Assembly (NCBI GenBank): GCA_030144725.1
Contig: JASKMD010000006.1
Location: 2,839,433-2,903,432 of the forward strand
DNA: 64,000 nt
Direction of reading: 5' to 3'
Source of the DNA: Haematococcus lacustris
Taxonomy: Eukaryota > Chlorophyta > Chlorophyceae > Chlamydomonadales > Haematococcaceae
Under the pieces are notes generated by a model. The model was not told the origin of the DNA. It worked only from the letters and a program-made list of their open reading frames with translations, and ran no database searches. Within the stretch, counting starts at the first letter, position 1, and each line of letters begins with the position of its first letter. Shown here piece by piece: positions 31,343-40,544 of the stretch. The position numbers and the translations under genes were made by a program.

Positions 31343-32656
31343 TTACTTCAGGTTGTGAGCTGCATTGTACTCAGCCAGGATCTTGTCACAGCCAACCAAG
31401 TTGGAACGTGGCTCCCAGGTGTTGTGGTCGGCATCATAGCCTTCCCACTGCACCAGGTACTCCTTGGCCTTTCCTGCATGCACATGTCTGTGGTCCAGCA
31501 GACGCTCAACATAGTACACAGGCTCCTCATCAAGCCACTCAACAGGCGGAGGCATGAAGCCCACATCAGTGCCAGTGTAGGGTTTGATGAGTGACACATG
31601 GAACACAGGGTGAAGACGTGACATGGAGGCAGGCAGCTGCAGGTTCACTGCAACCTGGCCAACCAAGTCAAGCACCTTGAAGGGGCCCACAAAACGTGGC
31701 AGCAGTTTTTGTGCTTTGCCTGGCTTCAACCTCATGTTCTTAGTGCTGAGCAGGACCATTTGACCCACCTTGTAATGCACATCTCGACGGTCCTGGTTGG
31801 CATAGGCAGCTTGACGTTGCTGAGCAGCCTGCATGCATAGCTTGGCCTTAGCCACAGCCTCCTGCCACCAAGTAGCATAGGACAGGCCTTCAGGGCACCG
31901 CCCCTTGTCAGGTAGAGAGTGGAGCATAGGGGTAATGGGGGACTGTCCGGTATTAACCAGGAACGGTGTAGACTTGATGGACTCTTGCCATGAGTTGTTC
32001 ACAGCAAACTCAGCAAGTGACAGATAGTCAGGCCAATCAGCTTGGGTGGGAGAGATGTAATGACGTAGCATCTCTTCCAACACACGGTTGTACCTCTCAG
32101 TCTGGCCATCAGACTGAGGGTGATAGGAGGAAGACAGGGAACCTCTCATGCCCAGCAACTTCTGCACATGGTGCCAGAAAGTGTTGTGGAAATGGGGCCC
32201 ACGGTCAGAGACCATGTCTTTTGGCAGGCCATGCAGTTTGAAGACATTGTCAACAAACAGACGGGCAAAGCCCTTGGCATTCATGCTCTCCTTGCAGGGC
32301 ACAAAGTGCACCATTTTACTGAGCCTGTCAACAAAGACACAGATGGCATCAAACCCATGTGAAGCAGATGGCAACTTGGTGATCAGGTCCATTGACACTG
32401 ACTCCCAACGGTAATCTGGAATGGACAGTGGGTTGAGTAAGCCACCAGGCTTCAGTGTGGAGGACTTGTCACGCTGGCAGGCATCACAGGTAGTGACATA
32501 GTGCCTGACATCAGCACGCATGGTGTCCCAGTAGAACACTCGTGACAGCCTCTCAAGGGTTTTGGTTATACCCACATGACCAGCATAGGCAGCATCATGC
32601 ATTTCATGCAGAATGTACTCACGCAGTTCAGGGTCATTGGGAACCATCACTGTGCC
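31343..32656 (-). CDS. Gypsy-B integrase with C-terminal chromodomain
   Basis: The frame follows an in-frame TAG (32657-32659) and is otherwise open for over 430 codons to the stop at 31343. It shows the HHCC zinc finger (HDAAYAGHVGITKT, CDACQRDKSS), the DDE core (SMDLITKLP, VSDRGPHFHNTFW, YHPQSDGQTERYNRVLEE), the GPF-type domain (PRFVGPFKVLD) and a chromodomain (EPVYYVERLLDHR... EYLVQWEGYDADHNTWEP). It would insert the element's cDNA, and the chromodomain is expected to bind methylated histone H3. All catalytic residues are present. The TAG upstream would separate it from RT unless read through, or unless its own ATG (32650) is used. Confidence 0.95.
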   Translation of the reverse strand, partial: GTVMVPNDPELREYILHEMHDAAYAGHVGITKTLERLSRVFYWDTMRADVRHYVTTCDACQRDKSSTLKPGGLLNPLSIPDYRWESVSMDLITKLPSASHGFDAICVFVDRLSKMVHFVPCKESMNAKGFARLFVDNVFKLHGLPKDMVSDRGPHFHNTFWHHVQKLLGMRGSLSSSYHPQSDGQTERYNRVLEEMLRHYISPTQADWPDYLSLAEFAVNNSWQESIKSTPFLVNTGQSPITPMLHSLPDKGRCPEGLSYATWWQEAVAKAKLCMQAAQQRQAAYANQDRRDVHYKVGQMVLLSTKNMRLKPGKAQKLLPRFVGPFKVLDLVGQVAVNLQLPASMSRLHPVFHVSLIKPYTGTDVGFMPPPVEWLDEEPVYYVERLLDHRHVHAGKAKEYLVQWEGYDADHNTWEPRSNLVGCDKILAEYNAAHNLK

Positions 32657-34786
32657 CTAGCCAGTGCGCCGCCACAGGCCATGGTCGTCCATGTACATGC
32701 CAGACAAGTCAGCTTCAACAGTAAACGCAGGGTCAAGCCGGTAACCATGGACCAGGTGATCAGCCAGTTCCAATGGGTGGGCAGGAGCTGCAGGATAGTG
32801 CACTGAGGTGTCAGCAGCAGATGGGGCCTCAAGCTCAGGGAGCCTACTATGGTGAGCAGCAACAGGGTTATCAGACACTGTGGGCCGGGGGGCCAAAGCA
32901 TCAACGGCAGTGGGGGCATTTGAGGGAGTACCCACAGGTGGAACCTGAGGCAGAGCCTGCGCCACACGCACTTCCCCCCTCTCCAAAGACTGTTTAGCTT
33001 GCCGCCGGGTGGTAACAACACACACCATGGCACAGTCCTGGGGTCCAGCAGGTATCCGGGACAGTGGGTCAGCAGGATTAGCATCACCTGGCAGGTACTG
33101 CAGGTCAAATGTAAACCGTGACAGGAACTCCATCCACCTAGCCTGACGTCTAGACAGCACCTTCTGGGTGGGCAGAGCAGTCAAAGGCTTATGATCGGTG
33201 AAGAGTGTGAATGGTACACCCTCAAGGTAACACCTCCACTCCTTGCATGCAGTGATGAGGGCAAGAAGCTCTTGCTCACCAGTGGTGTAGTTACGCTCAG
33301 CAGAAGATAACTTCTTGCTGAGGTATGCAAGGGGGTAGCCATCTTGCATCAGGACTGCTCCTACTCCTTGGAGTGAGGCATCACAGTAGACCTGGAAGGG
33401 CTGGGTGTGATCAGGTAGGCGTAGCATGGGGACCTGGGCAACAGCAGCTTTGAGGGAAGCAAAGGCTTTCAGCTCATCAGCAGGCCAATTGTGCCACAGA
33501 AATGAGTCACCAGCTTTGCCACACAGATCTGTGAGAGGTGCAGCTAGGACACTGAAATTATGCACAAATTTGCGCACAAAATTTGCAGCACCTAGGAATG
33601 ACTGGAGCTGTTGCAGGGATTGAGGCACAGGCCAGGAAGAAATGCTCTTGATTTTCTCAGGGTCCACAGCAATAGCACCAGCAAAGATGACATGGCCAAG
33701 GAATTTCAGCGTGGTACGCATGAATTCACATTTGGACTGCTTGGCATAGAGCTTGTTGAGCCTCAGGAGGTCAAAGACCTTTCTGAGATGCTTCAAATGC
33801 TCGTCCACAGATTTGGACATGACCAAGATGTCATCCAGGTACATTAGGGCACACTGGTTCAGGACTGGTGCAAAGGCATCATTCATGACACGCTGAAATG
33901 TAGCAGGTGCATTGCAGAGCCCAAAAGACAGTACCTTGAACTGGTAGTGGCCGTCAGGGGTCCTGAAGGCCGTCTTGGGCACATCTTCAGGGGTGATCCT
34001 GATCTGGTTGTAACCTGCTTGAAGGTCTAGGGAAGAAAACACAGTGCAGCCTGACAGCTTGTCAAACAAGTCATCAATTCTGGGCAGTGGATACTGGTCC
34101 CTGATGGTGATCTTGTTGAGCTGACGGTAATCAAGGCACATGCGTAACTCACAAGACTTCTTCTTGACATACAGGATAGGAGCAGCAAAAGGACTGGAGC
34201 TTGGTTCTATCATGCCCTTGGCAAGTAGGTCCTGCACCTGCTTCTTCAGCTCTGCATGCTCTTCCTGGCTCATGCGGTATTGAGGTACCACAGAGGGTCG
34301 TGCATCAGGCACAAGGGGTATGGCATGGCCCACAGGACGCTCAGGTGGCAGAGATGTGATGGGTGCAAACACATCAGCATACTCATCCAGCAAAGCATTG
34401 AGTGCCTGGGACACACCTGGAGGTAGCTCAGGTTCAGCTGGAGCTGGATCAAGGGTACTTGAATTGTCCACAGTGATCAGGGCCAGGACACCTGTGCCTC
34501 CTTTTCGTAACCACCTGGCAGCAACTTTTGCAGAAGCCAGAGGGGGTTTTGCACGTAGAGCATTGACCAGGAAAGAGGCAGGGTTGCTTACAGCAGACTG
34601 CCCTGACTGAGACACACCAGCAGAAGGACATGGCAGCACTACTGGCTCACTCTTGTCACATGCTAGGCTGAGTGTCGTGTCCTGGTATGACATCACGGCC
34701 TCATGCCACATATGCAGCAGACAACACATGGGTATGTGATATGACATGTGGTGTGACATGACATGCAGTCTGACATGACTTGACAT
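32657..34786 (-). CDS. Gypsy-B reverse transcriptase and RNase H
   Basis: The 709-codon frame ends at TAG 32657-32659. It has the Ty3/Gypsy RT series: PIS-like SSPFAAPILYVKKK, RMCLDYRQLNKITIRDQYPLP, FSSLDLQAGYNQIRI, the FGLCNAPATFQRVMN block and the catalytic LMYLDDILV, followed by the tether (FLGAANFVRKF) and RNase H (YCDASLQGVGAVLMQDG, EQELLALI, TDHKPL, ADPLSR). The first 60 codons are mostly repeat-derived (GACATG repeats near 34735-34805) and are probably not native; the conserved part starts near SYQDTTLSLACDKSEP, which normally follows the protease. So the protease and gag C-terminus appear deleted or replaced by repeat sequence. Confidence 0.95.
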   Translation of the reverse strand: MSSHVRLHVMSHHMSYHIPMCCLLHMWHEAVMSYQDTTLSLACDKSEPVVLPCPSAGVSQSGQSAVSNPASFLVNALRAKPPLASAKVAARWLRKGGTGVLALITVDNSSTLDPAPAEPELPPGVSQALNALLDEYADVFAPITSLPPERPVGHAIPLVPDARPSVVPQYRMSQEEHAELKKQVQDLLAKGMIEPSSSPFAAPILYVKKKSCELRMCLDYRQLNKITIRDQYPLPRIDDLFDKLSGCTVFSSLDLQAGYNQIRITPEDVPKTAFRTPDGHYQFKVLSFGLCNAPATFQRVMNDAFAPVLNQCALMYLDDILVMSKSVDEHLKHLRKVFDLLRLNKLYAKQSKCEFMRTTLKFLGHVIFAGAIAVDPEKIKSISSWPVPQSLQQLQSFLGAANFVRKFVHNFSVLAAPLTDLCGKAGDSFLWHNWPADELKAFASLKAAVAQVPMLRLPDHTQPFQVYCDASLQGVGAVLMQDGYPLAYLSKKLSSAERNYTTGEQELLALITACKEWRCYLEGVPFTLFTDHKPLTALPTQKVLSRRQARWMEFLSRFTFDLQYLPGDANPADPLSRIPAGPQDCAMVCVVTTRRQAKQSLERGEVRVAQALPQVPPVGTPSNAPTAVDALAPRPTVSDNPVAAHHSRLPELEAPSAADTSVHYPAAPAHPLELADHLVHGYRLDPAFTVEADLSGMYMDDHGLWRRTG

Positions 34787-34805
34787 GACATGCAGTCCAC
34801 CATGT
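34735..34805. repeat. GACATG-type short repeat at the gag-pol junction
   Basis: Irregular repeats of TGACATG and GTGACATGACATG occupy this interval, where protease sequence would be expected. They also supply the apparent N-terminus of the pol frame. Confidence 0.7.
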
Positions 34806-35872
34806 CAGCAACACAAACTACAATGGCAGCAGCAGCCATTGACAGGAGGGGAACCCTCACTATCATATGAGCTCATGGTATGACAACCAGGAGGTGTGAG
34901 AGGGTACCTGGCCAACTGCAAAACCCCATGTTGTGCCTGGGCCACATGGTGCATAACTGCAACCGGGCACCGTCAGGCAGGATGCACACCGGAGCCAGCA
35001 GCAGCCACAAGGGCCTTGTGGTTGGTGATGGTTGCACGAATGGCATCATCCACAGTGGGGGCCACAAGGGCATGCAGGTCCTTGGCAGCAGGACCACGTT
35101 CAACCACACTGACCAACATGACATCTGTCATGCCGTCCAAGCCAAGCAGATATGAGGGCAGAGCAAGGACAGGGTCAAGGCCATGTGCAACACAATGTGC
35201 TATTGGGTCCTCCGGGCAGTGCACGGCGGCCAGAGGCCGAACTGGCAGCAGTCCACCGCTCAGTCACGGGCAACCCGCGACATGAGTTGGAGTCATGACC
35301 AGCAGTGACAGTGGCAACAGCTGGCAGGGGTGCAGCAGCGGGGTGAACACCGGCATACCTTTCCCGGAGCAAGCGTGCGAGGGTTCGAAGTGCCCGCAGA
35401 TATCGAGGCAACATCGCTCTGCACATCAAGCTTTTGCAGAGCGGCATACAAGCGTTGCAATGCACGCAATGCGTCCGACAGACTTGGCAAGCAATGTCGA
35501 GACATGTGCGACAGCGATAGGCCTCCTAGCTGGTCTAGGGCTGACTGGGAGCGAAGCAACACCAGCAGCACGCTTAGCCGCAGGAGGACTCACCCTTGTA
35601 CCGGCCGCGACCAGCTGCCGCAGAAGTGAGGCGATTTGGGGTCGAAGGACTGTCGAACTGGACCAATCCAATGTCGTCCAGCACATCTTCTTCAATGGCC
35701 TGCAAAGCTCCTGCGAATGCAAAACTCCTGCAATCGCCTCGCCCGGTTCCGGTGCCGCACCAAATGCGGGACCCTTCTCCGCTGTAGCTGTAACAGCTGA
35801 AGCTAGAGGAAGAACGCCAGAGGCGCCATTGGTCTTGTTCGCCGAAGCGACATTCTGGGTAGTTGAAGTCAT
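34787..35872 (-). pseudogene. Gypsy-B gag region, frameshifted and incomplete
   Basis: The first ATG after the primer-binding site (35872) opens an Ala/Thr-rich frame (MTSTTQNVASANKTNG). Plausible coding then passes between frames: SLSDALRALQRLYAALQKLD near 35450, and a GLDPVLALPSYLLGLDGMTD segment at 35224-34973. No zinc knuckle (C-x2-C-x4-H-x4-C) and no DSG/DTG protease motif was found. At about 1.1 kb the region is too short for gag plus protease. Confidence 0.6.
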
Positions 35873-35916
35873 ATTGACTGGACCGCGAGCTTAAATGCTC
35901 GGGGTCGGAAACCAGC

Positions 35917-36216
35917 TGTAACGTGCGGGGACGCAACGTCAGATGACCTTTTGACACAAGCTCGAAGGCCGGTCCAGTCGAGGCGGTGACTTCCGACTAG
36001 GGTGTTGGGTTACAGCGGTGTATTGCGAGAATGGCTAGAGCTTAGAACGGGGCTCCCTGGGATCGAACCAGTTGTACTCACGAACGCAATGTCGCTAGTC
36101 TTTAACCTGCCAAATCTCACTCTACACGTGTAACCCGCGTCCCGCGACGGCTCGCATTCACGAGACAGCCCAGACGACGCGAAGCGGCAATCTCTTCCAG
36201 AGGTGCGCACTTTACA
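35917..36216 (-). repeat. Gypsy-B 5' LTR
   Basis: This is the second 300-bp LTR, and it looks identical to the copy at 30792-31091. The inside edge is followed on the sense strand by GC and then TGGTTTCCGACCCC, a primer-binding-site candidate that starts with the expected TGG. Confidence 0.95.
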
Positions 36217-37352
36217 TCGTCCGCCTGCCGCTTCTGCCAGCCGGGGCACTTGGAGATCCTCACCCACGCCTTCCTGACCTGCACCGCCGTGGCCCCAGCC
36301 TGGGAGTGGGTGCTGGACGTGTACGGCCACCTCACAGGCACCCGCCCCCCCTCGGGCGACGCCATGCTGCTCCTCAGTGGGCGCCCCACCCGCGGCGAGG
36401 CCCCCCCCCTTCCAGCCCCCTGACAACCTGTTGTGGCTCCGTCTGCGCGTAGCCTATATGGGCGCAGTGTGGCGCCTCCGCAGCTCAGGAGCCGCTACAG
36501 CCCTGCAGCCACATCAGGTGGCGAGGCGGGTCGTGGAGGAGGTCATCTCCACCCTCACCACGGCCGTCAAGCGTGACTGGCATCGGGTGGGGAGGGACAT
36601 CCGGGTGGGTCTCTGCGGCGCTGTGCCCTCCACCTGGTTCAAGGGCAAGGACCCGGAGCTGGACGCTGCCCACTTCGACCAGCTGTGGCCCGAGGCGTCG
36701 GGGGGGTGGTTTGCCAAGCAGCCTAGGAGGGAGCGGAGGGGAGGGCAGGGGGAGTGGAGCAGCCAAGCAGCCTAGGAGGGGCAGAGGGGAGGGTTGGGGC
36801 AGGAGGAGTGGAGGAGGAGAGGGCAGCAGGGAGGCCTAGGCAGGGGGAGGGCAGGGCGCAAGGGGGGGGGAGCGCTGCTTGTTCGCCTCACCTTGCAGTG
36901 GCCCGTCCCCTTCCCCGTCGAGCCAGCCTGAGCTGCAGGGTTGCTGCTGGGGGCGTCGTGCAATCTGTGGGTGGGTTGGGCTAGGCCTCGGGGGTTTGTC
37001 TGGGTGTCAGGGGACCGGGGGCTTAGGTGGTCTTGGTTTGAGTGTTGGGGGTAGGGTTCGAGGCTTCAGGTCGTGGGGCTGGGCTCAGGTTCGTGTGGGT
37101 AGTTTTGTGGGGAGGGTCTGGGGAGGTGTGTAGAGCTAGGGTGGAGGGCGTTGGTGTGGGGGAGTGTCTTGACGTTGTCCAAGGGAGGGGGTTGCTTGGG
37201 TTGTGTGGACCTTTGCTTGGGGTGTGTGGACCGCTGTGTTTGGGTGGGGTGCTTGGGGATCGTATATGGGGGAACCTTGTTTGTCTTCTCTTTTTTTTTT
37301 TTTTTTTTTTTCTCTCTCTCTTGTAATGCTCCTCTCTAAATGAAAAACAAAA

Positions 37353-40044
37353 TAGGGGCAGGCGGGCGAGAAGGGGCTAGGGGGGTGGCTGGGGGAAGGT
37401 GGCGGGCAAGGGCAGCAGCAGGGCGGGCGGGAGCAGGGTGGGGAGCAGGAGCCGGAGGTGGTCATCTAAGCTGTCCAAGTGGGGGTGCCAGTGCGCCACC
37501 TGGGGGTCCCTCTCGGGGCGGCCTCCTACGCTGCCACCAGCGAGGCCGCCTTCAGTGGGGCGGCGTCGGCCATGATGGCAGCCTTTCCTCCCTTGGCGGC
37601 CCCAAGGCCTTAACCTCCCAGGGCGGGTGCAGGTGGCACAACAATGCCTGGCCTCCAAGTCCATCTACCAAATGGCTTTCGTGCAACCCTCCGCTCCTCT
37701 GGCGCAAGCCATGGCCTCGGCTGTCAACCGCTTTGTGGCAGCCTCAGACCTGCCCTAGGAGCGCAGCCCCAACAGCAGCCGCCTCTACCCCAGCAAGGCC
37801 ATTTGCGTGATGCCCCGGGGGGAGGGAGGCGTGGGGCTTCCCGACCTGGGGGTCACCAGCACGGCCATGCTGGCGAAGATGTTGGCCCAGCTCTGGTCGC
37901 CCCGGGTTCGTCCCTGGCAGCCTCTGATCCACAGCCTGCTGGCAGACCCCTCCCACGGCCTCAGCACGTGGGTCATCACCGACCCCACCGCCCCCCCCGC
38001 GCGAGGCATCAGCCCGCGGCTGCAAGCTCACGTGGCGGCCCTGGCTGAGCTCAAGCTGTTTCGTGCGGTGCCCCCCGCTGGCCAGTCCTTCTTCTCGGTG
38101 CTGGCGGAGCCGCTGTGGTACAACGCGCAAGTCCGCATGAACCCAGCAGCAAGGGAGGCAGCAGCTGAGCAGGGTTGGACCCACGTCCGCCACGTGAGGG
38201 AGGCCCTCCACAGCCCCGAACTGGAGGGGGAGGCCCGCTGGGCTGCGGACCTGGTCAGGGCTTGCCTCCCCGAGCCCTGGCAGGGCATGGTAGACCGCCT
38301 GCAGCCGCCACAGCCGGAGTGGGAGCGCCTGAGGGTTGGGCCAGGGGTGGGGTTTGTGTTGCGGCGCACATTCATGCTCCAGCCCTCCCACTGGGTGGGC
38401 TTCAACGGCCGCCTCTAACCCCTAGACCCCACAAGGCAAGGGCCCCTCGGGGCTTTCTGGGCGGAGGAGGGGGCGGCCTGGGAGTCAGCAGCGGTGGCCC
38501 GGCTCAACAAGCCCAGCTACAAGCAGACCCCGGAGGAGCGAGCCACCCACCTCCGCCCTCTACCCGCCCAGCGTCACGTGGCGCAGGGTGTAATGCTCGT
38601 CCATTAAAAAAAAAAGGGGCGTGGAGGAGGTGGAGGGCGTAGGGGAGCAGGGGGCGGGGCGGGAGGGCAGGCTGCCGACCCAGCTGAGGAGGGGCCAGGC
38701 ACCTGGCTTAAGGAGGAGTGGCTCTTGGGCCCTTGGGCTCACCTGCTGCTGGACCCTCAAGTGTGGGGCATGGGCACCACCACCCTGCTGGACTTCTCTG
38801 TCAAGCATGCCAGGGTGCGCCTCCACCAGCTCCAGCGCGTCAGTGCCGACCCCCTCAACCCACCTAGTGGGGGCCTGTGGCCTGCGCTGTGCGGCGCGCG
38901 CCCCCCCCCGGGCAGCGGGTGAACCGGAGGTGACAGCGGTGGCTGATGGGGCCCTGCGGGAGCTGGAGCACAGTGGTGGCAGGCCAGGGGGCAGCGGGGG
39001 AGCGGGAGCAGCATGGCAGGGAAGCGGAGGAGCGGCTCCCCGAGGAGGTGCAGGGCAGCCAGCCGCCTCGCTGGCTGGACACCTCCGTCAGGGCGCACCC
39101 GCGTCCCTCGCCGCAGATAAGGGCGGCCGAGCAGGCTGAGCGGCAGCTGGAGGCCCAGCAGTGGCGTGGGGACAGGCGGCCAGTTGCTCAGCCCGCCCCC
39201 CGGGCCGACACGGTGGACCAGCTGGCTGTGGGTGTTCAGCGGGCCAGCCGTGTGCGAAGGTGTGGAAGGAGCTGCTAGACCCCACCCTCCGCCGGGAGCA
39301 TGTCATCGTGGCCTGGCGGGTTCTCCATGCCAGCCTCATGTAGGGGGCCTTGTCCCTTGTCCACATCCCTTGTCTACATCCTCAAGGGTACGGCTGCCCC
39401 GGGCTCGTCCGCCTGCCGCTTCTGCCAGCCGGGGCACTTGGAGATCCTCACCCACGCCTTCCTGACCTGCACCGCCGTGGCCCCAGCCTGGGAGTGGGTG
39501 CTGGACGTGTACGGCCACCTCACAGGCACCCGCCCCCCCTCGGGCGACGCCATGCTGCTCCTCAGTGGGCGCCCCACCCGCGGCGAGGCCCCCCCCTTCC
39601 AGCCCCCTGACAACCTGTTGTGGCTCCGTCTGCGCGTAGCCTATATGGGCGCAGTGTGGCGCCTCCGCAGCTCAGGAGCCGCTACAGCCCTGCAGCCACA
39701 TCAGGTGGCGAGGCGGGTCGTGGAGGAGGTCATCTCCACCCTCACCACGGCCGTCAAGCGTGACTGGCATCGGGTGGGGAGGGACATCCGGGTGGGTCTC
39801 TTCGGCGCTGTGCCCTCCACCTGGTTCAAGGGCAAGGACCCGGAGCTGGACGCTGCCCACTTCGACCAGCTGTGGCCCGAGGCGTCGGGGGGGTGGTTTG
39901 CCAAGCAGCCTAGGAGGGAGCGGAGGGGAGGGCAGGGGGAGTGGAGCAGCCAAGCAGCCTAGGAGGGGCAGAGGGGAGGGTTGGGGCAGGAGGAGTGGAG
40001 GAGGAGAGGGCAGCGGGGAGGCCTAGGCAGGGGGAGGGCAGGGC
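37353..40044 (+). pseudogene. LINE array unit 4, truncated by the gap
   Basis: It starts after the A-rich tail of unit 3 and repeats the same LINE segment to just past the zf-RVT frame (39300-39962). It shares type-B variants with unit 3 and has private changes, such as Phe for Cys in GLFGAVPSTW (about 39802). Confidence 0.9.
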
Positions 40045-40544
40045 NNNNNNNNNNNNNNNNNNNNNNNNNNNNNNNNNNNNNNNNNNNNNNNNNNNNNNNN
40101 NNNNNNNNNNNNNNNNNNNNNNNNNNNNNNNNNNNNNNNNNNNNNNNNNNNNNNNNNNNNNNNNNNNNNNNNNNNNNNNNNNNNNNNNNNNNNNNNNNNN
40201 NNNNNNNNNNNNNNNNNNNNNNNNNNNNNNNNNNNNNNNNNNNNNNNNNNNNNNNNNNNNNNNNNNNNNNNNNNNNNNNNNNNNNNNNNNNNNNNNNNNN
40301 NNNNNNNNNNNNNNNNNNNNNNNNNNNNNNNNNNNNNNNNNNNNNNNNNNNNNNNNNNNNNNNNNNNNNNNNNNNNNNNNNNNNNNNNNNNNNNNNNNNN
40401 NNNNNNNNNNNNNNNNNNNNNNNNNNNNNNNNNNNNNNNNNNNNNNNNNNNNNNNNNNNNNNNNNNNNNNNNNNNNNNNNNNNNNNNNNNNNNNNNNNNN
40501 NNNNNNNNNNNNNNNNNNNNNNNNNNNNNNNNNNNNNNNNNNNN
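40045..40544. other. Assembly gap (500 N)
   Basis: A second block of 500 N lies between the LINE array and the cyclase gene, and probably hides the 5' exons of that gene. Confidence 0.99.

Larger units (their letters stand above)
30792..36216 (-). mobile_element. Structurally complete chromodomain Ty3/Gypsy element (Gypsy-B)
   Basis: Two 300-bp LTRs (30792-31091 and 35917-36216) flank about 4.8 kb of internal sequence read on the minus strand. The flanks carry a 5-bp target duplication, TCGTC, at 30787-30791 and 36217-36221; removing the element and one TCGTC restores the uninterrupted array sequence. A polypurine tract (minus strand GGAGGGGGAGGAA) adjoins the 3' LTR, and TGGTTTCCGA adjoins the 5' LTR as a primer-binding site. 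The internal order is damaged gag, RT-RNase H, TAG, integrase with chromodomain. The protease could not be found. Confidence 0.97.
28735..37352 (+). pseudogene. LINE array unit 3, split by a Gypsy insertion
   Basis: The unit runs 28735-30791, is interrupted by the Gypsy-B element (30792-36216), and resumes at 36217 with the duplicated TCGTC. Sequence on both sides joins exactly to the intact units. Its 3' T tract before TGTAA (37322) is longer than in the other units. Confidence 0.92.
21045..40044 (+). repeat. Tandem array of about 3.19-kb 5'-truncated LINE units
   Basis: Five head-to-tail units can be aligned: a partial one to 22370, then 22371-25557 (3,187 bp), 25558-28734 (3,177 bp), 28735-37352 (3,188 bp plus a 5,430-bp Gypsy insertion and its target duplication) and a partial one from 37353 into the next gap. 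Units are nearly identical. Each starts inside a LINE RT thumb region and ends with a UGUAA signal and an A-rich tail, so the unit is one truncated LINE 3' end repeated in direct orientation. Both array ends are at N gaps, so total copy number is unknown. Confidence 0.92.

Noticed and set aside
32657..32659. TAG read as glutamine through a variant genetic code
   Set aside because: Host genes here end in ordinary stops, including TAG for the UBTD gene; a nonsense change or readthrough is simpler.
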